A stretch of DNA of 64,000 nt from Bordetella ansorpii (GTDB taxonomy: Bacteria; Pseudomonadota; Gammaproteobacteria; Burkholderiales; Burkholderiaceae_B): assembly GCF_900078705.1 (NCBI RefSeq), contig NZ_FKIF01000007.1, forward strand, positions 372,001 to 436,000, given 5' to 3'. Shown piece after piece: positions 17,592 through 26,281 of this stretch. Every line of letters begins with the position of its first letter. Position 1 is the first letter of the stretch. A model generated the notes under the pieces. That model was not told the DNA's origin and did not search any database. It saw only the letters and a program-made list of their open reading frames with translations. A program made the translations under genes and the position numbers.

Positions 17592-18713
17592 ATGTATGTA
17601 GCCGTCAAAGGTGGCGAACGCGCCATCCTCAACTCCTACCGCCTGCTCGACCAGTACCGGCGCGGCGACACCGCCCTGCCCGAGCTGACCCTGGCGCAGA
17701 TCCAGCAGCAATTGCCGCTGGCCGTGTCGCGCGTCATGGCCGAGGGCGCCCTGTACGACCCGCACCTGGCCGCGCTGGCCATCAAGCAGGCGGCCGGCGA
17801 CACGCTGGAAGCGATCTTCCTGTTGCGCGCCTACCGCACCACGCTGCCGCGCCTGGGCTACACCGAGGCCATCGATACCGGCAGCATGCAGTTGCAGCGC
17901 CGCATCTCGTCGACCTTCAAGGACGTGCCGGGCGGCCAGATGCTGGGCCCGACCTACGACTACACGCAGCGCCTGCTGGACTTCAGCCTGGAAGCACCCG
18001 GCACGGCCGATCCGCTGCCCGCGGGCGAGCCCATCGAACCGGCCCCCACGCCGCGCGTGACCGATCTGCTGCAACGGGACGCCCTGATCGACGGCGACGC
18101 GCCGCCGCCCGGCGACCCCGCGCCCTTCGACCTGACGCGCCAGCCGCTGACCTTTCCCGCCGACCGCCCCGCGCGGCTGCAGAACCTGGCGCGCGCCGAC
18201 GAGGGGTTCCTGCTGTCCATGGGCTATTCCACGCAGCGCGGCTACGGCAACACCCATCCCTTCGCCGCCGAGATCCGCTACGGCACGCTGGAAGTCGAGA
18301 TGATCCTGGAAGAGCTGGACGCGCCCGTGGTGATCGGCGAGATCGACGTCACCGAATGCCAGATGGTCAGCCAGTTCGCCGGCACGGCGCAGGAAGGCCC
18401 GAAGTTCACGCGCGGCTACGGCCTGACCTTCGGCTATGGCGAGCGCAAGGCCATGTCGATGGCGCTGGTGGACCGCGCGCTGCGCGCCGCCGAACTGGGC
18501 GAACCCGCGCAATCGCCGGCCAACGACCAGGAGTTCGTGCTGTACCACAGCGACAACGTCGAGGCCTCCGGCTTCGTCCAGCATCTGAAGCTGCCGCACT
18601 ACGTCGACTTCCAGGCCAACCTGGAACTGCTGCGGCGCCTGCGCGCCGAGCATGACCAGGCCCGCGCCGCGCAGCAACCGCCGGCCGACGCCGGCACGGA
18701 GACCCCGGCATGA
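17592..18713 (+). CDS. phnI: C-P lyase complex subunit PhnI
   Basis: A 373-residue core subunit with the family start MYVAVKGGERAILNSYRLL and the conserved LGYTEAIDTGSMQLQRRIS region. PhnI carries the nucleosidase activity that displaces adenine from a nucleotide triphosphate by the phosphonate. The start at 17592 is fixed by this N-terminus, although the frame is open 20 codons upstream. The GGAG ribosome site lies in the stem of a hairpin repeat. The stop overlaps the phnJ start (ATGA). Confidence 0.96.
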   Translation: MYVAVKGGERAILNSYRLLDQYRRGDTALPELTLAQIQQQLPLAVSRVMAEGALYDPHLAALAIKQAAGDTLEAIFLLRAYRTTLPRLGYTEAIDTGSMQLQRRISSTFKDVPGGQMLGPTYDYTQRLLDFSLEAPGTADPLPAGEPIEPAPTPRVTDLLQRDALIDGDAPPPGDPAPFDLTRQPLTFPADRPARLQNLARADEGFLLSMGYSTQRGYGNTHPFAAEIRYGTLEVEMILEELDAPVVIGEIDVTECQMVSQFAGTAQEGPKFTRGYGLTFGYGERKAMSMALVDRALRAAELGEPAQSPANDQEFVLYHSDNVEASGFVQHLKLPHYVDFQANLELLRRLRAEHDQARAAQQPPADAGTETPA

Positions 18714-19582
18714 ACACGTCATCCGAACTTCCCGAGCGCGATCCCCACTACAACTTCGGCTATCTGGACGAATCCACCAAGCGCATGCTGCGCCGCGCCC
18801 TGCTCAAGGCGGTGGCCATCCCGGGCTACCAGGTGCCTTTCGGCAGCCGCGAGATGCCGTTGCCCTATGGCTGGGGCACGGGCGGCATCCAGGTGACCGC
18901 CTCGATCATCGGCCCCGACGACGTGCTGAAGGTGATCGACCAGGGCTCGGACGACACCACCAACGCCATCAACATCCGCCGCTTCTTCGGCCGGGTGACG
19001 GGCGTGCGCACCACCGAATCGACGCGCGAGGCCACCATCGTCCAGACCCGCCACCGCGTGCCCGAGACGCCGCTGTCCGAAGGCCAGGTGATGGTCTTCC
19101 AGGTGCCGGTCTCCGAGCCGCTGCGCTGGCTCGAACCCAGCGAGGCCGAGACGCGCACCATGCACTCGCTGGCCGAGTACGGCGCCATGCACGTGCGGCT
19201 GTACGAGGACATCGCGCGCTACGGGCACATCGCCACCACCTACGACTACCCGGTCACCGTGAACGGACGCTACATGATGCGGCCCTCGCCCATCCCCAAG
19301 TTCGACAACCCCAAGCTGGACATGAACCCCGCGCTGATGCTGTTCGGCGCCGGCCGCGAGAAGCGCGTGTACGCCGTGCCGCCCTACACCCGCGTGACCA
19401 GCCTCGATTTCGAGGACCATCCGTTCACCATCGAGAAATGGCCGGAAAGCTGCGCGCTGTGCGGCTCGCGCGACAGCTTCCTGGACGAGATCATCCTGGA
19501 CGACCAGGGATCGCGCCACTTCGTGTGCTCGGACACCGAGTACTGCGAGCAACGCCAGCAATCGGCCAAGGAGGCGTCGTGA
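18710..19582 (+). CDS. phnJ: C-P lyase catalytic subunit PhnJ (radical SAM)
   Basis: A 290-residue enzyme that cleaves the carbon-phosphorus bond, giving an alkane and 5-phosphoribosyl 1,2-cyclic phosphate. The four functional cysteines lie at 248, 251, 273 and 279, the C-x2-C-x21-C-x5-C spacing of PhnJ, where three hold the 4Fe-4S cluster and one forms the thiyl radical. The start MNTSSELPERDPHYNFGYLD fits the family. It overlaps phnI by four bases and phnK by one. Confidence 0.97.
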   Translation: MNTSSELPERDPHYNFGYLDESTKRMLRRALLKAVAIPGYQVPFGSREMPLPYGWGTGGIQVTASIIGPDDVLKVIDQGSDDTTNAINIRRFFGRVTGVRTTESTREATIVQTRHRVPETPLSEGQVMVFQVPVSEPLRWLEPSEAETRTMHSLAEYGAMHVRLYEDIARYGHIATTYDYPVTVNGRYMMRPSPIPKFDNPKLDMNPALMLFGAGREKRVYAVPPYTRVTSLDFEDHPFTIEKWPESCALCGSRDSFLDEIILDDQGSRHFVCSDTEYCEQRQQSAKEAS

Positions 19583-20358
19583 TGGACCAACGCGCCCTGC
19601 TGTCGGTGCGCAACCTGACGCGCACCTGGGACGGCGTGCACGGCTGCCGCGATGTCAGCTTCGACCTGTATCCGGGCGAAGTGCTGTGCGTGGTGGGGGA
19701 ATCCGGATCGGGCAAGAGCACGCTGCTGCAGGCGCTGTCCTGGCAGATCGAACCCGAGGCCGGCAGCATCTGGTATGACGTGGACCAGCAAGGCCTGGTG
19801 AACCTGGCGAACCTCTCGGGCGCGCGGCGCCGCGTGCTCTCGCGCACCGACTGGGGCTTCGTGCGCCAGCATGCGCGCGACGGGCTGCGCATGCAGGTCA
19901 GCGCGGGCGCCAACATCGCCGAGCGCCTGATGGCCGTGGGACAGCGCCACTACGGTGCGCTGCGCGGCACGGCCGCCAGTTGGCTGGCCAAGATGGAGAT
20001 CGATGCGAACCGCCTGGACGAGGCCCCCGCCGCGTTCTCGGGCGGCATGCAGCAACGCCTGCAGATCGCCCGCAACCTGGTCACGCATCCGCGCATGGTG
20101 CTGATGGACGAACCCACGGCCTCGCTGGACGTCTCGGTGCAGGCGCGCCTCTTGGACCTGCTGCGTCAACTGGTGACCGACCTGCGGCTGGCCGCGGTGA
20201 TCGTGACGCACGACCTGGCCGTGGCGCGCCTGCTGGCGCAGCGCACCCTGGTGATGCGCGGCGGCAACGTGGTCGAGAGCGGGCTGACCGACCAGATCCT
20301 GGACGACCCGCAGCATCCCTATACGCAGCTGCTGGTCTCTTCCATTCTGCAGAGCTGA
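19582..20358 (+). CDS. phnK: C-P lyase ABC-type ATPase PhnK
   Basis: A 258-residue ABC ATPase that docks on the C-P lyase core rather than on a permease. Walker A is GESGSGKST, the signature is FSGGMQQRLQIAR, and Walker B is MVLMDEPTAS. The segment WGFVRQHARDGLRMQVSAG distinguishes PhnK from transport ATPases of the dipeptide type. Its start overlaps the phnJ stop (TGATG) and phnL begins two bases after its stop. Confidence 0.95.
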   Translation: MDQRALLSVRNLTRTWDGVHGCRDVSFDLYPGEVLCVVGESGSGKSTLLQALSWQIEPEAGSIWYDVDQQGLVNLANLSGARRRVLSRTDWGFVRQHARDGLRMQVSAGANIAERLMAVGQRHYGALRGTAASWLAKMEIDANRLDEAPAAFSGGMQQRLQIARNLVTHPRMVLMDEPTASLDVSVQARLLDLLRQLVTDLRLAAVIVTHDLAVARLLAQRTLVMRGGNVVESGLTDQILDDPQHPYTQLLVSSILQS

Positions 20359-20360
20359 GC

Positions 20361-21080
20361 ATGACGACCCGAGACCCCATGATCGAAGTGCGCGGCCTGC
20401 GCAAGCTGTTCACCCTGCACAACCAGGGCGGCATCCGCCTGCCGGTGCTCGACGAGATCAGCTTCGATGCCGCGGGTGGCGACTGCCTGGTGCTGTCCGG
20501 CCCTTCGGGCGCGGGCAAGAGCACGCTGCTGCGCTGCCTGTACGGCAATTACCTGGCCACGGCGGGCAGCATCCGCCTGCGCGGCGGCGCTGGCCAGTGG
20601 ACCCCCCTGACAGGCGCCAGCGAACAGGACATCCTGGCGCTGCGGCGCGACACGGTGGCCTATGTCAGCCAGTTCCTGCGCGTGATTCCCCGCGTGACGA
20701 CGCTGGACGTGGTGGCCGAACCGCTGCGCCAGCGCGGCACGCCGGCCGGTGCGGCCCGCGAACGCGCCGCGCACCTGCTGGCGCGCCTGAACGTGCCCGA
20801 GCGGCTGTGGTCGCTGGCGCCCGCCACCTTCTCGGGAGGCGAGCAGCAGCGCGTCAACATCGCGCGCGGCTTCATCGGCGCGCATCCTGTCCTGTTGCTG
20901 GACGAGCCCACGGCCTCGCTGGACGCCGGCAACCGCGCCGTGGTGGTCGAACTGATCCAGGAGGCCCTGTCGGCCGGGCGCTGCCTGGTCGGCATCTTCC
21001 ACGACGAGGCGGTACGCGACGCGGTCGCCACGCGCCTGCTGCCCCTGCAAGCCGCCGCGCCCGCGGCCCTGATGGAATGA
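20361..21080 (+). CDS. phnL: C-P lyase ABC-type ATPase PhnL
   Basis: A 239-residue ABC ATPase of the C-P lyase system, needed with PhnGHI for the ribosylation step and shown in E. coli to bind the core together with PhnK. Walker A is GPSGAGKST, the PhnL-typical VAYVSQFLRVIPRVTTLDVV region follows, the signature is FSGGEQQRVNIAR, and Walker B is VLLLDEPTAS. The family N-terminus MIEVRGLRKLFTLHNQGG fixes the start region. The phnM start is five bases downstream. Confidence 0.95.
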   Translation: MTTRDPMIEVRGLRKLFTLHNQGGIRLPVLDEISFDAAGGDCLVLSGPSGAGKSTLLRCLYGNYLATAGSIRLRGGAGQWTPLTGASEQDILALRRDTVAYVSQFLRVIPRVTTLDVVAEPLRQRGTPAGAARERAAHLLARLNVPERLWSLAPATFSGGEQQRVNIARGFIGAHPVLLLDEPTASLDAGNRAVVVELIQEALSAGRCLVGIFHDEAVRDAVATRLLPLQAAAPAALME

Positions 21081-21085
21081 GGCCC

Positions 21086-22276
21086 ATGTCCGCCACCTAC
21101 CTGACCCACGCCCGCATCATCCTGCCCGACCGCGTGATCGAGCGCGGCGCCCTGCTGATCGAAGACGGCCGCATCGCGGCGATCGAGCCGGATGGCGCGC
21201 CACCCGGCGCCCGGAACGTCGACCTCGACGGCCAGACGCTGATGCCCGGCCTGATCGACCTGCACTGCGATGCCATCGAGAAGGAAGCCGAGCCGCGCTC
21301 GCGGGTGCAGTTCCCGATGGACTTCGCGGTGGCGCAGGTAGACCGCCGCAATGCGGCCGCCGGCATCACCACGCCCTATCACGCGCTGTCGTTCGCCAAC
21401 AATGAATGGGGCGTGCGCAACAACCTGGCGGCCGCCCAGCTGGCGCGCGCGATCCGTGCCTTCCGCGGACAAGGCCTGGTCGACAACCGGGTGCACTGCC
21501 GCTACGAGATCACCGATCCGCAGGCCATGGAGGTGCTGGCGGCGCTGATCGATGAAGGCTCGGTGGACCTGCTGTCGGTGATGGACCATTCGCCCGGCCA
21601 GGGCCAGTTCAAGACCATGGAAGCCTATCTGCAGTACATGATGGGCAACCACGGCATGGACCGCGTGCAGGCCGAGGCGGCCGCCGAGGCCAAGCGGCGC
21701 GCGGCCACGGGCGCCGGCGCGCGGGTGGAACAACTGGTGGCGCACGCGCAGCGCGCCGGGGTGCCGACGGCCAGCCATGACGACGACTCGGTGCACCGCA
21801 TCGCGACGATGCGCAACCTGGGCATGACGATCAGCGAGTTTCCCATCACGCTGGACACGGCCAAGGCGGCGGTGTCGTGTGGACTGGCGACCATCATGGG
21901 CGCGCCGAACATGCTGCGGGGCGGCAGCCAGAGCGGGTCGATGCGGGCGATCGACGCCATCCGCGCCGGGGTGGCCACCTGCCTGTGCTCGGATTACCAG
22001 CCGTCCACGCTGATCGGGGCGGTGTACCTGGCGGTCGCCCAGGCGGGCTTGCCCTGGCCGCAGGCGGTGGCGCTGGTGACGTCGAATCCCGCGCAGGCGT
22101 GCGGCTTGAACGATCGGGGCCGCATCGCCCAGGGCCTGCGCGCCGATCTGATCGCCGTGACGCAGGTGGCGGGCATGCCCTTGGTCAGCCATACCTGGTC
22201 GGAAGGACGGCTGGCATTCGCCACGCAGTATCCAGGGGGATCGGGCACCCCCCGGGCGCAGGCGATCGCCGCCTGA
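21086..22276 (+). CDS. phnM: Ribose-1-phosphonate 5-triphosphate diphosphatase PhnM
   Basis: A 396-residue amidohydrolase that removes pyrophosphate from the ribosylated phosphonate before PhnJ acts. DLHCDAIEKEAEPRSRVQFP carries the metal-binding HxDxxE motif. SHDDDSVH, GAPNMLRGGSQSG and the Asp in CLCSDYQP complete the binuclear site. It ends the phnGHIJKLM operon, as in most C-P lyase clusters, and is the orthodox copy compared with the paralogue at about 14.2-15.4 kb. Confidence 0.95.
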   Translation: MSATYLTHARIILPDRVIERGALLIEDGRIAAIEPDGAPPGARNVDLDGQTLMPGLIDLHCDAIEKEAEPRSRVQFPMDFAVAQVDRRNAAAGITTPYHALSFANNEWGVRNNLAAAQLARAIRAFRGQGLVDNRVHCRYEITDPQAMEVLAALIDEGSVDLLSVMDHSPGQGQFKTMEAYLQYMMGNHGMDRVQAEAAAEAKRRAATGAGARVEQLVAHAQRAGVPTASHDDDSVHRIATMRNLGMTISEFPITLDTAKAAVSCGLATIMGAPNMLRGGSQSGSMRAIDAIRAGVATCLCSDYQPSTLIGAVYLAVAQAGLPWPQAVALVTSNPAQACGLNDRGRIAQGLRADLIAVTQVAGMPLVSHTWSEGRLAFATQYPGGSGTPRAQAIAA

Positions 22277-22301
22277 TGGTTGCCAAGGCATCGGGATAAA
22301 T

Positions 22302-22319
22302 ATATGATGAGCATCATAT
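22302..22319. promoter_or_regulatory. Candidate TetR operator upstream of the tetR gene
   Basis: ATATGATG-AG-CATCATAT is a perfect 8-bp inverted repeat with a 2-base centre, 18 bases before the TetR start codon. A near-identical element lies before the following SDR gene, so both are probably bound by this TetR protein. Confidence 0.75.
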
Positions 22320-22337
22320 TAAATCCTGAAGCCGGTC

Positions 22338-22964
22338 ATGGCCCCTTCCCTTTCGCACACCCCTGACAAGAAACAGGCGACCCGCGACCGCATCCTGGCC
22401 GCCGCGTCACGCACCCTGCGGCGGCGCGGCCTGGACAAGGTGGGCGTGGCCGAGGTCATGACGGAAGCGGGCCTGACGCACGGCGGCTTCTACGCGCACT
22501 TCGCCTCGCGCGAGGCGATGCTGGCCGAAGCGCTGGAGCGCTCCCGGCGCGATATGGCGGACGTGCTGGCGCAACGCATCGCCCTGCAGCGGCAACGCGG
22601 CGCCAGCGCGTTCCGGGCGCTGGTGCAAGCCTATCTGGCCGACGCGAACCTTGCTGCCTTCGAGACGGCGTGCCCGGTATCCGCCCTGGCGTCGGACCTG
22701 GCGCGCTGCGCGCATCCGGCGGATGACACGGCGCCCGGGGCGCTGCAGGCGGCGGCGCGCGCACTGGTGTCCCATCTCATCGCGGGCGTGCGCGATGCCT
22801 TGCCCCCCATCCATCGCCAGGCCGCACCGGCGGTCGCCAGCATGCTCGTCGGCGCCTTGCAACTGGCTCGCACACTCGGCGATGGCCCGCAAGCGCGGGC
22901 CGTCCTGGCGGCGGCCCGCACCACGCTGCTCAATCAATACGATCCGGGCCCAGGCAACGCCTGA
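22338..22964 (+). CDS. TetR family transcriptional regulator
   Basis: A 208-residue regulator. The N-terminal helix-turn-helix includes RILAAASRTLRRRGLDKVGV and AGLTHGGFYAHFASREAMLA (about residues 18-65), resembling the TetR subgroup that senses electrophiles or quinones and controls a nearby reductase. The C-terminal ligand domain contains two cysteines (one in FETACPVSAL). A palindromic operator precedes its own gene, and a near-copy precedes the SDR gene 90 bases downstream, implying autoregulation and control of that oxidoreductase. Confidence 0.9.
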   Translation: MAPSLSHTPDKKQATRDRILAAASRTLRRRGLDKVGVAEVMTEAGLTHGGFYAHFASREAMLAEALERSRRDMADVLAQRIALQRQRGASAFRALVQAYLADANLAAFETACPVSALASDLARCAHPADDTAPGALQAAARALVSHLIAGVRDALPPIHRQAAPAVASMLVGALQLARTLGDGPQARAVLAAARTTLLNQYDPGPGNA

Positions 22965-23017
22965 CGCCCCAGGCGCGTGGCAGCCCCCAAGGGCGCCGCG
23001 CATTTTTTCGGCCATGA

Positions 23018-23035
23018 ATATGATGGCCATCATAT
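23018..23035. promoter_or_regulatory. Candidate TetR operator upstream of the SDR gene
   Basis: ATATGATGGCCATCATAT is a completely self-complementary 18-mer, extendable to 20 bp by a flanking A/T pair. It sits 19 bases before the SDR start codon. It differs from the operator at 22302 only in the two central bases. Binding here would overlap the SDR promoter. Confidence 0.75.
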
Positions 23036-23054
23036 TAATAGCAGGGAGTTCCTC

Positions 23055-23759
23055 ATGAAAATCCAGGATGCCGTCGTTCTCGTCACCGGCGCCAATCGCG
23101 GCATCGGCGCCGCCTTCACGCAAGCGCTGCTTGCGCGGGGCGCAAGAAAGGTCTACGCGGCGGCGCGCAACCCCGCCAGCGTCGCGCAGGCGGGCGTGAC
23201 GCCGGTGCGGCTCGACGTCACGCAAGCCGATGACGCCGCCGCCCTCGCGGCGCAATGCGGCGATGTCACGCTGGTCATCAACAATGCCGGCATTGCCCGG
23301 GAAGGCGCTTTCCTCTCGGCCGCCTCCATGGACGATATCCGTGACCAGATGGAGACCAACTTCTTCGGCATGCTGCGGGTCAGCCAGGCGTTCGCGCCGG
23401 TGCTGGCGGCCAATGGCGGCGGCGCCCTGCTCAATGTGCTGTCGGTGGCGTCGTGGATCAACCGGCCCCAGTTGGCGGGCTACGGGGCGACGAAGTCGGC
23501 GGCCTGGGCGCTGACCAACGGGCTGCGCCACGAATTGCAGGATCAGGGCACCCAGGTGCTGGGCCTGCACATGGGCTTCGTCGACACCGACCTGACCCGG
23601 GGGCTGGACGTGCCCAAGCAGTCCGCCGACGCCGTGGTCGCGGCCGCGCTCGATGCGCTGGAGGCCGGCGCGAGCGAGGTCATGGCCGATGACCTGACGC
23701 GCATGGTCAAGGCAGGCTTGTCCGCGGACCCGGCCAGCTACATGCCGCCGCGGGAATGA
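23055..23759 (+). CDS. Short-chain dehydrogenase/reductase (SDR)
   Basis: A 234-residue classical SDR. The cofactor-binding TGANRGIG is at about residues 12-19, NNAGIA at about 78-83, and the catalytic YGATKSA later, with Ser in the preceding strand. The arginine after GAN and the AAARNP segment favour NADP(H). The carbonyl substrate is unknown. It follows the TetR gene with its own operator, so it is probably induced by the TetR ligand. The start is fixed by MKIQDAVVLVTGA and GGGAG upstream. Confidence 0.88.
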   Translation: MKIQDAVVLVTGANRGIGAAFTQALLARGARKVYAAARNPASVAQAGVTPVRLDVTQADDAAALAAQCGDVTLVINNAGIAREGAFLSAASMDDIRDQMETNFFGMLRVSQAFAPVLAANGGGALLNVLSVASWINRPQLAGYGATKSAAWALTNGLRHELQDQGTQVLGLHMGFVDTDLTRGLDVPKQSADAVVAAALDALEAGASEVMADDLTRMVKAGLSADPASYMPPRE

Positions 23760-23820
23760 GCCCTGCCATACCGTTGCGTGCCATCGGGCTGCGCGCGGCG
23801 CCCCATGTCCGGGCGGGGAC

Positions 23821-23850
23821 GCGACGGGCGGCGACGGGCGGCGACGGGCG
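23821..23850. repeat. Three tandem copies of a 10-base unit in the ureD leader
   Basis: GCGACGGGCG is repeated three times exactly, followed by a partial copy. The array lies in the 248-base stretch between the SDR stop and the ureD start, which otherwise shows only an AT-richer patch (about 23895-23935) that could hold the urease promoter. The array is too short to call a functional variable repeat. Confidence 0.6.
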
Positions 23851-24007
23851 CGACGCATGGCGCGAGGCGCATGGTTCGCTTCGGACTGATACGGCACGTT
23901 TATTGCTTCAAAGGATTGCCCGATACTTTGCTGTCGGCCCGTCGGCAGGCCATGCGCGGGCCGGCGGCGCGTATGCCATATTCAGCCCGATTCCGCCGAA
24001 CCCGCCC

Positions 24008-24910
24008 ATGTATCGCCCCCAGGACACGACCTCGCCGTCATCGCACGCCGGCCTTGCACCCGGCGGGGGCGCCGCGCACGATTCATGGCACGCACGACTG
24101 CGGCTGGACTTCGCCTGGCGCAAGGATCGCACCGTACTGGTGCATCGCAGGCATATCGGCCCTCTCACGGTGCAGAAGGCGCTGTATCCCGAAGGCCGGG
24201 CCATCTGCCATGCCCTCATCCTGCATCCGCCCGGCGGCCTGGCGGCGGGCGACCGCCTGGAACTCGACATCCACCTGGACCCCGGCGCCCACGCGGTGCT
24301 GACCACGCCCGGCGCCACCAAGTGGTACAAGGCCGGACCGGCTCGTCCCGCCAGCCAGCGCATCGATCTGGCCTTGCACGAATCCGCGCGGATCGACTGG
24401 CTGCCGCAGGACAACATCTACTTCGACGACAGCCACGCACAGCAGCGATTCGGCGTGCGGCTGGCCGCCGGCGCCACCGCGCTGGGCTGGGACGCCTGCC
24501 TGCTGGGCCGGCGCGCCAGCGGCGAGGACTGGCTGCGCGCCGGCCTGCGCGCCGCCACGCGGATCATCGGCCCCGATGGCCGCCCCCTTTGGGAAGAACG
24601 GCAGGTGCTGCGCAGCGGCGATCCGCTGCTGCGCGCGCCACAGGGCCTGGACGGCCTGCCCGCCTACGGCACGCTGTGGGCCGCGGGTCCCGCCTGCACG
24701 CCCGAACTGGCCCAGGCGCTGGCCGCCGACCTGCCGTTCGACGGCCCGCTGCGCGCGGGCGCGACGGCCCTGCCCGGCGGATTGCTGCTGGTGCGCGCCG
24801 CCGCTCGCCATCCCGAGGCCATCCGCCACCTGTTCATCACGCTGTGGCTGCGGCTGCGGCCCCTCGTACATGGCGTGGCGGCCCAGCCGCTGCGCATCTG
24901 GTCCACCTAG
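24008..24910 (+). CDS. ureD: Urease accessory protein UreD
   Basis: A 300-residue accessory protein that, with UreF and UreG, assembles the nickel centre of urease. [18 protein letters not shown] and [12 protein letters not shown] are hallmark UreD/UreH segments, and [12 protein letters not shown] follows. The start at 24008 was chosen as the first ATG close to the family N-terminus; the open frame continues 84 codons upstream through a low-complexity stretch. It opens the ureDAJBCEFG operon and ends nine bases before ureA. Confidence 0.93.
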   Translation: MYRPQDTTSPSSHAGLAPGGGAAHDSWHARLRLDFAWRKDRTVLVHRRHIGPLTVQKALYPEGRAICHALILHPPGGLAAGDRLELDIHLDPGAHAVLTTPGATKWYKAGPARPASQRIDLALHESARIDWLPQDNIYFDDSHAQQRFGVRLAAGATALGWDACLLGRRASGEDWLRAGLRAATRIIGPDGRPLWEERQVLRSGDPLLRAPQGLDGLPAYGTLWAAGPACTPELAQALAADLPFDGPLRAGATALPGGLLLVRAAARHPEAIRHLFITLWLRLRPLVHGVAAQPLRIWST

Positions 24911-24919
24911 GCGCCCAAC

Positions 24920-25222
24920 ATGAAACTGACCCCACGCGAGAAAGACAAACTCTTGATCTTCACCGCCGCGCTGCTGGCCGAGCGGCGCCGCGCGCGCGGC
25001 CTGAAGCTGAACCATCCCGAGGCCGTGGCCTTCATCAGCGCCGCCCTCATGGAAGGCGCGCGCGACGGCCGCACCGTGGCCGAGCTGATGGACTACGGCG
25101 CCACGCTGCTGACGCGCGACGACGTCATGGAAGGTGTACCCGAGATGATTCCCGACGTGCAGATCGAAGCCACTTTCCCCGACGGCACCAAGCTGGTCAC
25201 CGTCCACCATCCCATCGCCTGA
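24920..25222 (+). CDS. ureA: Urease gamma subunit UreA
   Basis: A 100-residue gamma subunit, the usual length for separate bacterial UreA. The start [14 protein letters not shown], the [12 protein letters not shown] segment and [20 protein letters not shown] are near-invariant. It forms the (alpha beta gamma)3 urease trimer with UreB and UreC in the cytoplasm. It lies nine bases behind ureD. Confidence 0.97.
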   Translation: MKLTPREKDKLLIFTAALLAERRRARGLKLNHPEAVAFISAALMEGARDGRTVAELMDYGATLLTRDDVMEGVPEMIPDVQIEATFPDGTKLVTVHHPIA

Positions 25223-25249
25223 CCCCGTCCCATCGACCAAGGAATCCGC

Positions 25250-25903
25250 ATGCGCTCTTCCGTACTCGCCCGCCTCGCCCTGCCGCTGCTGCTGGCCGCG
25301 CCCGCCGTCGTCCTGGCGCACCCGGGCCACGAACACGCCGTTTCCGATGGCCTGGGCGCAAGCCTGGCCGCGGGCCTGATGCACCCGCTGACCGGCCTGG
25401 ACCACATCTGCGCCATGGTGGTGCTGGGCGTCTGGAGCGCCATGACCACGCGCCGCATCTGGCTGGTCCCGCTGAGCTTCGCGCTGGTGCTGCTGGCCGG
25501 CGCCCTGCTGGGCCTGTCCGGCGTGCAATTGCCTGCCGTCGAACCGATGATCGCCGTATCGCTGCTGGCGCTGGGCCTGTTGACCGCCACGCACGCCCGC
25601 TTGCCGGAAGGCGTGGGCGCCGCGCTGGCCGGCGGCTTCGCGCTGTTTCATGGCGTGGCGCACGGCGCGGAGCTGCCGCCGGGCGCGGTGGCCGCGGCCT
25701 ACGTCGGCGGCTTCATGATCGCCACGGTGCTGCTGCACTGCCTGGGCATCGCGGGCGGCCTGGCGCTGCGCCGCTTCGAACGCCACGCGCAGGCGGCCTC
25801 CCCGGGCGCGTCCCCGTCCGGCGTGGCGATGCCGCGCGCCTGGCCAGCCCGCCTGCTGGGCAGCGGCGTCGCCCTGTACGGCATCGCCCTGCTGGCCGGT
25901 TGA
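25250..25903 (+). CDS. ureJ: HupE/UreJ family membrane protein
   Basis: A 217-residue membrane protein with a signal peptide, a metal-binding-looking mature start ([11 protein letters not shown]), and about six membrane segments. [19 protein letters not shown] and [13 protein letters not shown] are the two HupE/UreJ signatures. HupE proteins are secondary nickel permeases, so it probably supplies nickel for urease. Its position between ureA and ureB matches the known Bordetella urease layout. A small histidine- and alanine-rich loop lies before the last segment. Confidence 0.92.
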   Translation: MRSSVLARLALPLLLAAPAVVLAHPGHEHAVSDGLGASLAAGLMHPLTGLDHICAMVVLGVWSAMTTRRIWLVPLSFALVLLAGALLGLSGVQLPAVEPMIAVSLLALGLLTATHARLPEGVGAALAGGFALFHGVAHGAELPPGAVAAAYVGGFMIATVLLHCLGIAGGLALRRFERHAQAASPGASPSGVAMPRAWPARLLGSGVALYGIALLAG

Positions 25904-25914
25904 GGAGATCCGCC

Positions 25915-26220
25915 ATGATTCCCGGAGAACTGCTGCCGCTGGACGGCGAGATCGAGATCAACGTGGGCCGCGCCACGCGTACCCTGACGGTGGCCAACAG
26001 CGGCGACCGCCCGGTGCAGGTCGGCTCGCACTACCACTTCCACGAAGTCAACGAAGCCCTGCAGTTCGACCGCGAGGCCGCGCGCGGCTGGCGGCTGAAC
26101 ATCACGTCGGGCACGGCCGTGCGCTTCGAGCCGGGCCAGTCCCGCACCGTCGAACTGGTGGAGCTGGCCGGCGAACGCGCCGTCTACGGCTTCGCCGCCA
26201 AGGTCATGGGCAAGCTATGA
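25915..26220 (+). CDS. ureB: Urease beta subunit UreB
   Basis: A 101-residue beta subunit of urease. [35 protein letters not shown] and GKRYR-like C-terminal features of the family are represented, the last here as FAAKVMGKL. It joins UreA and UreC in the trimer. GAGGAGATC is a strong ribosome site overlapping the ureJ stop. A 61-base gap separates it from ureC. Confidence 0.97.
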   Translation: MIPGELLPLDGEIEINVGRATRTLTVANSGDRPVQVGSHYHFHEVNEALQFDREAARGWRLNITSGTAVRFEPGQSRTVELVELAGERAVYGFAAKVMGKL

Positions 26221-26281
26221 AGCGCGCCCCGTCCACGACACCAAGGATCCCCATGGCGCCAGGCGCCGGGAGTGCCCAGCC

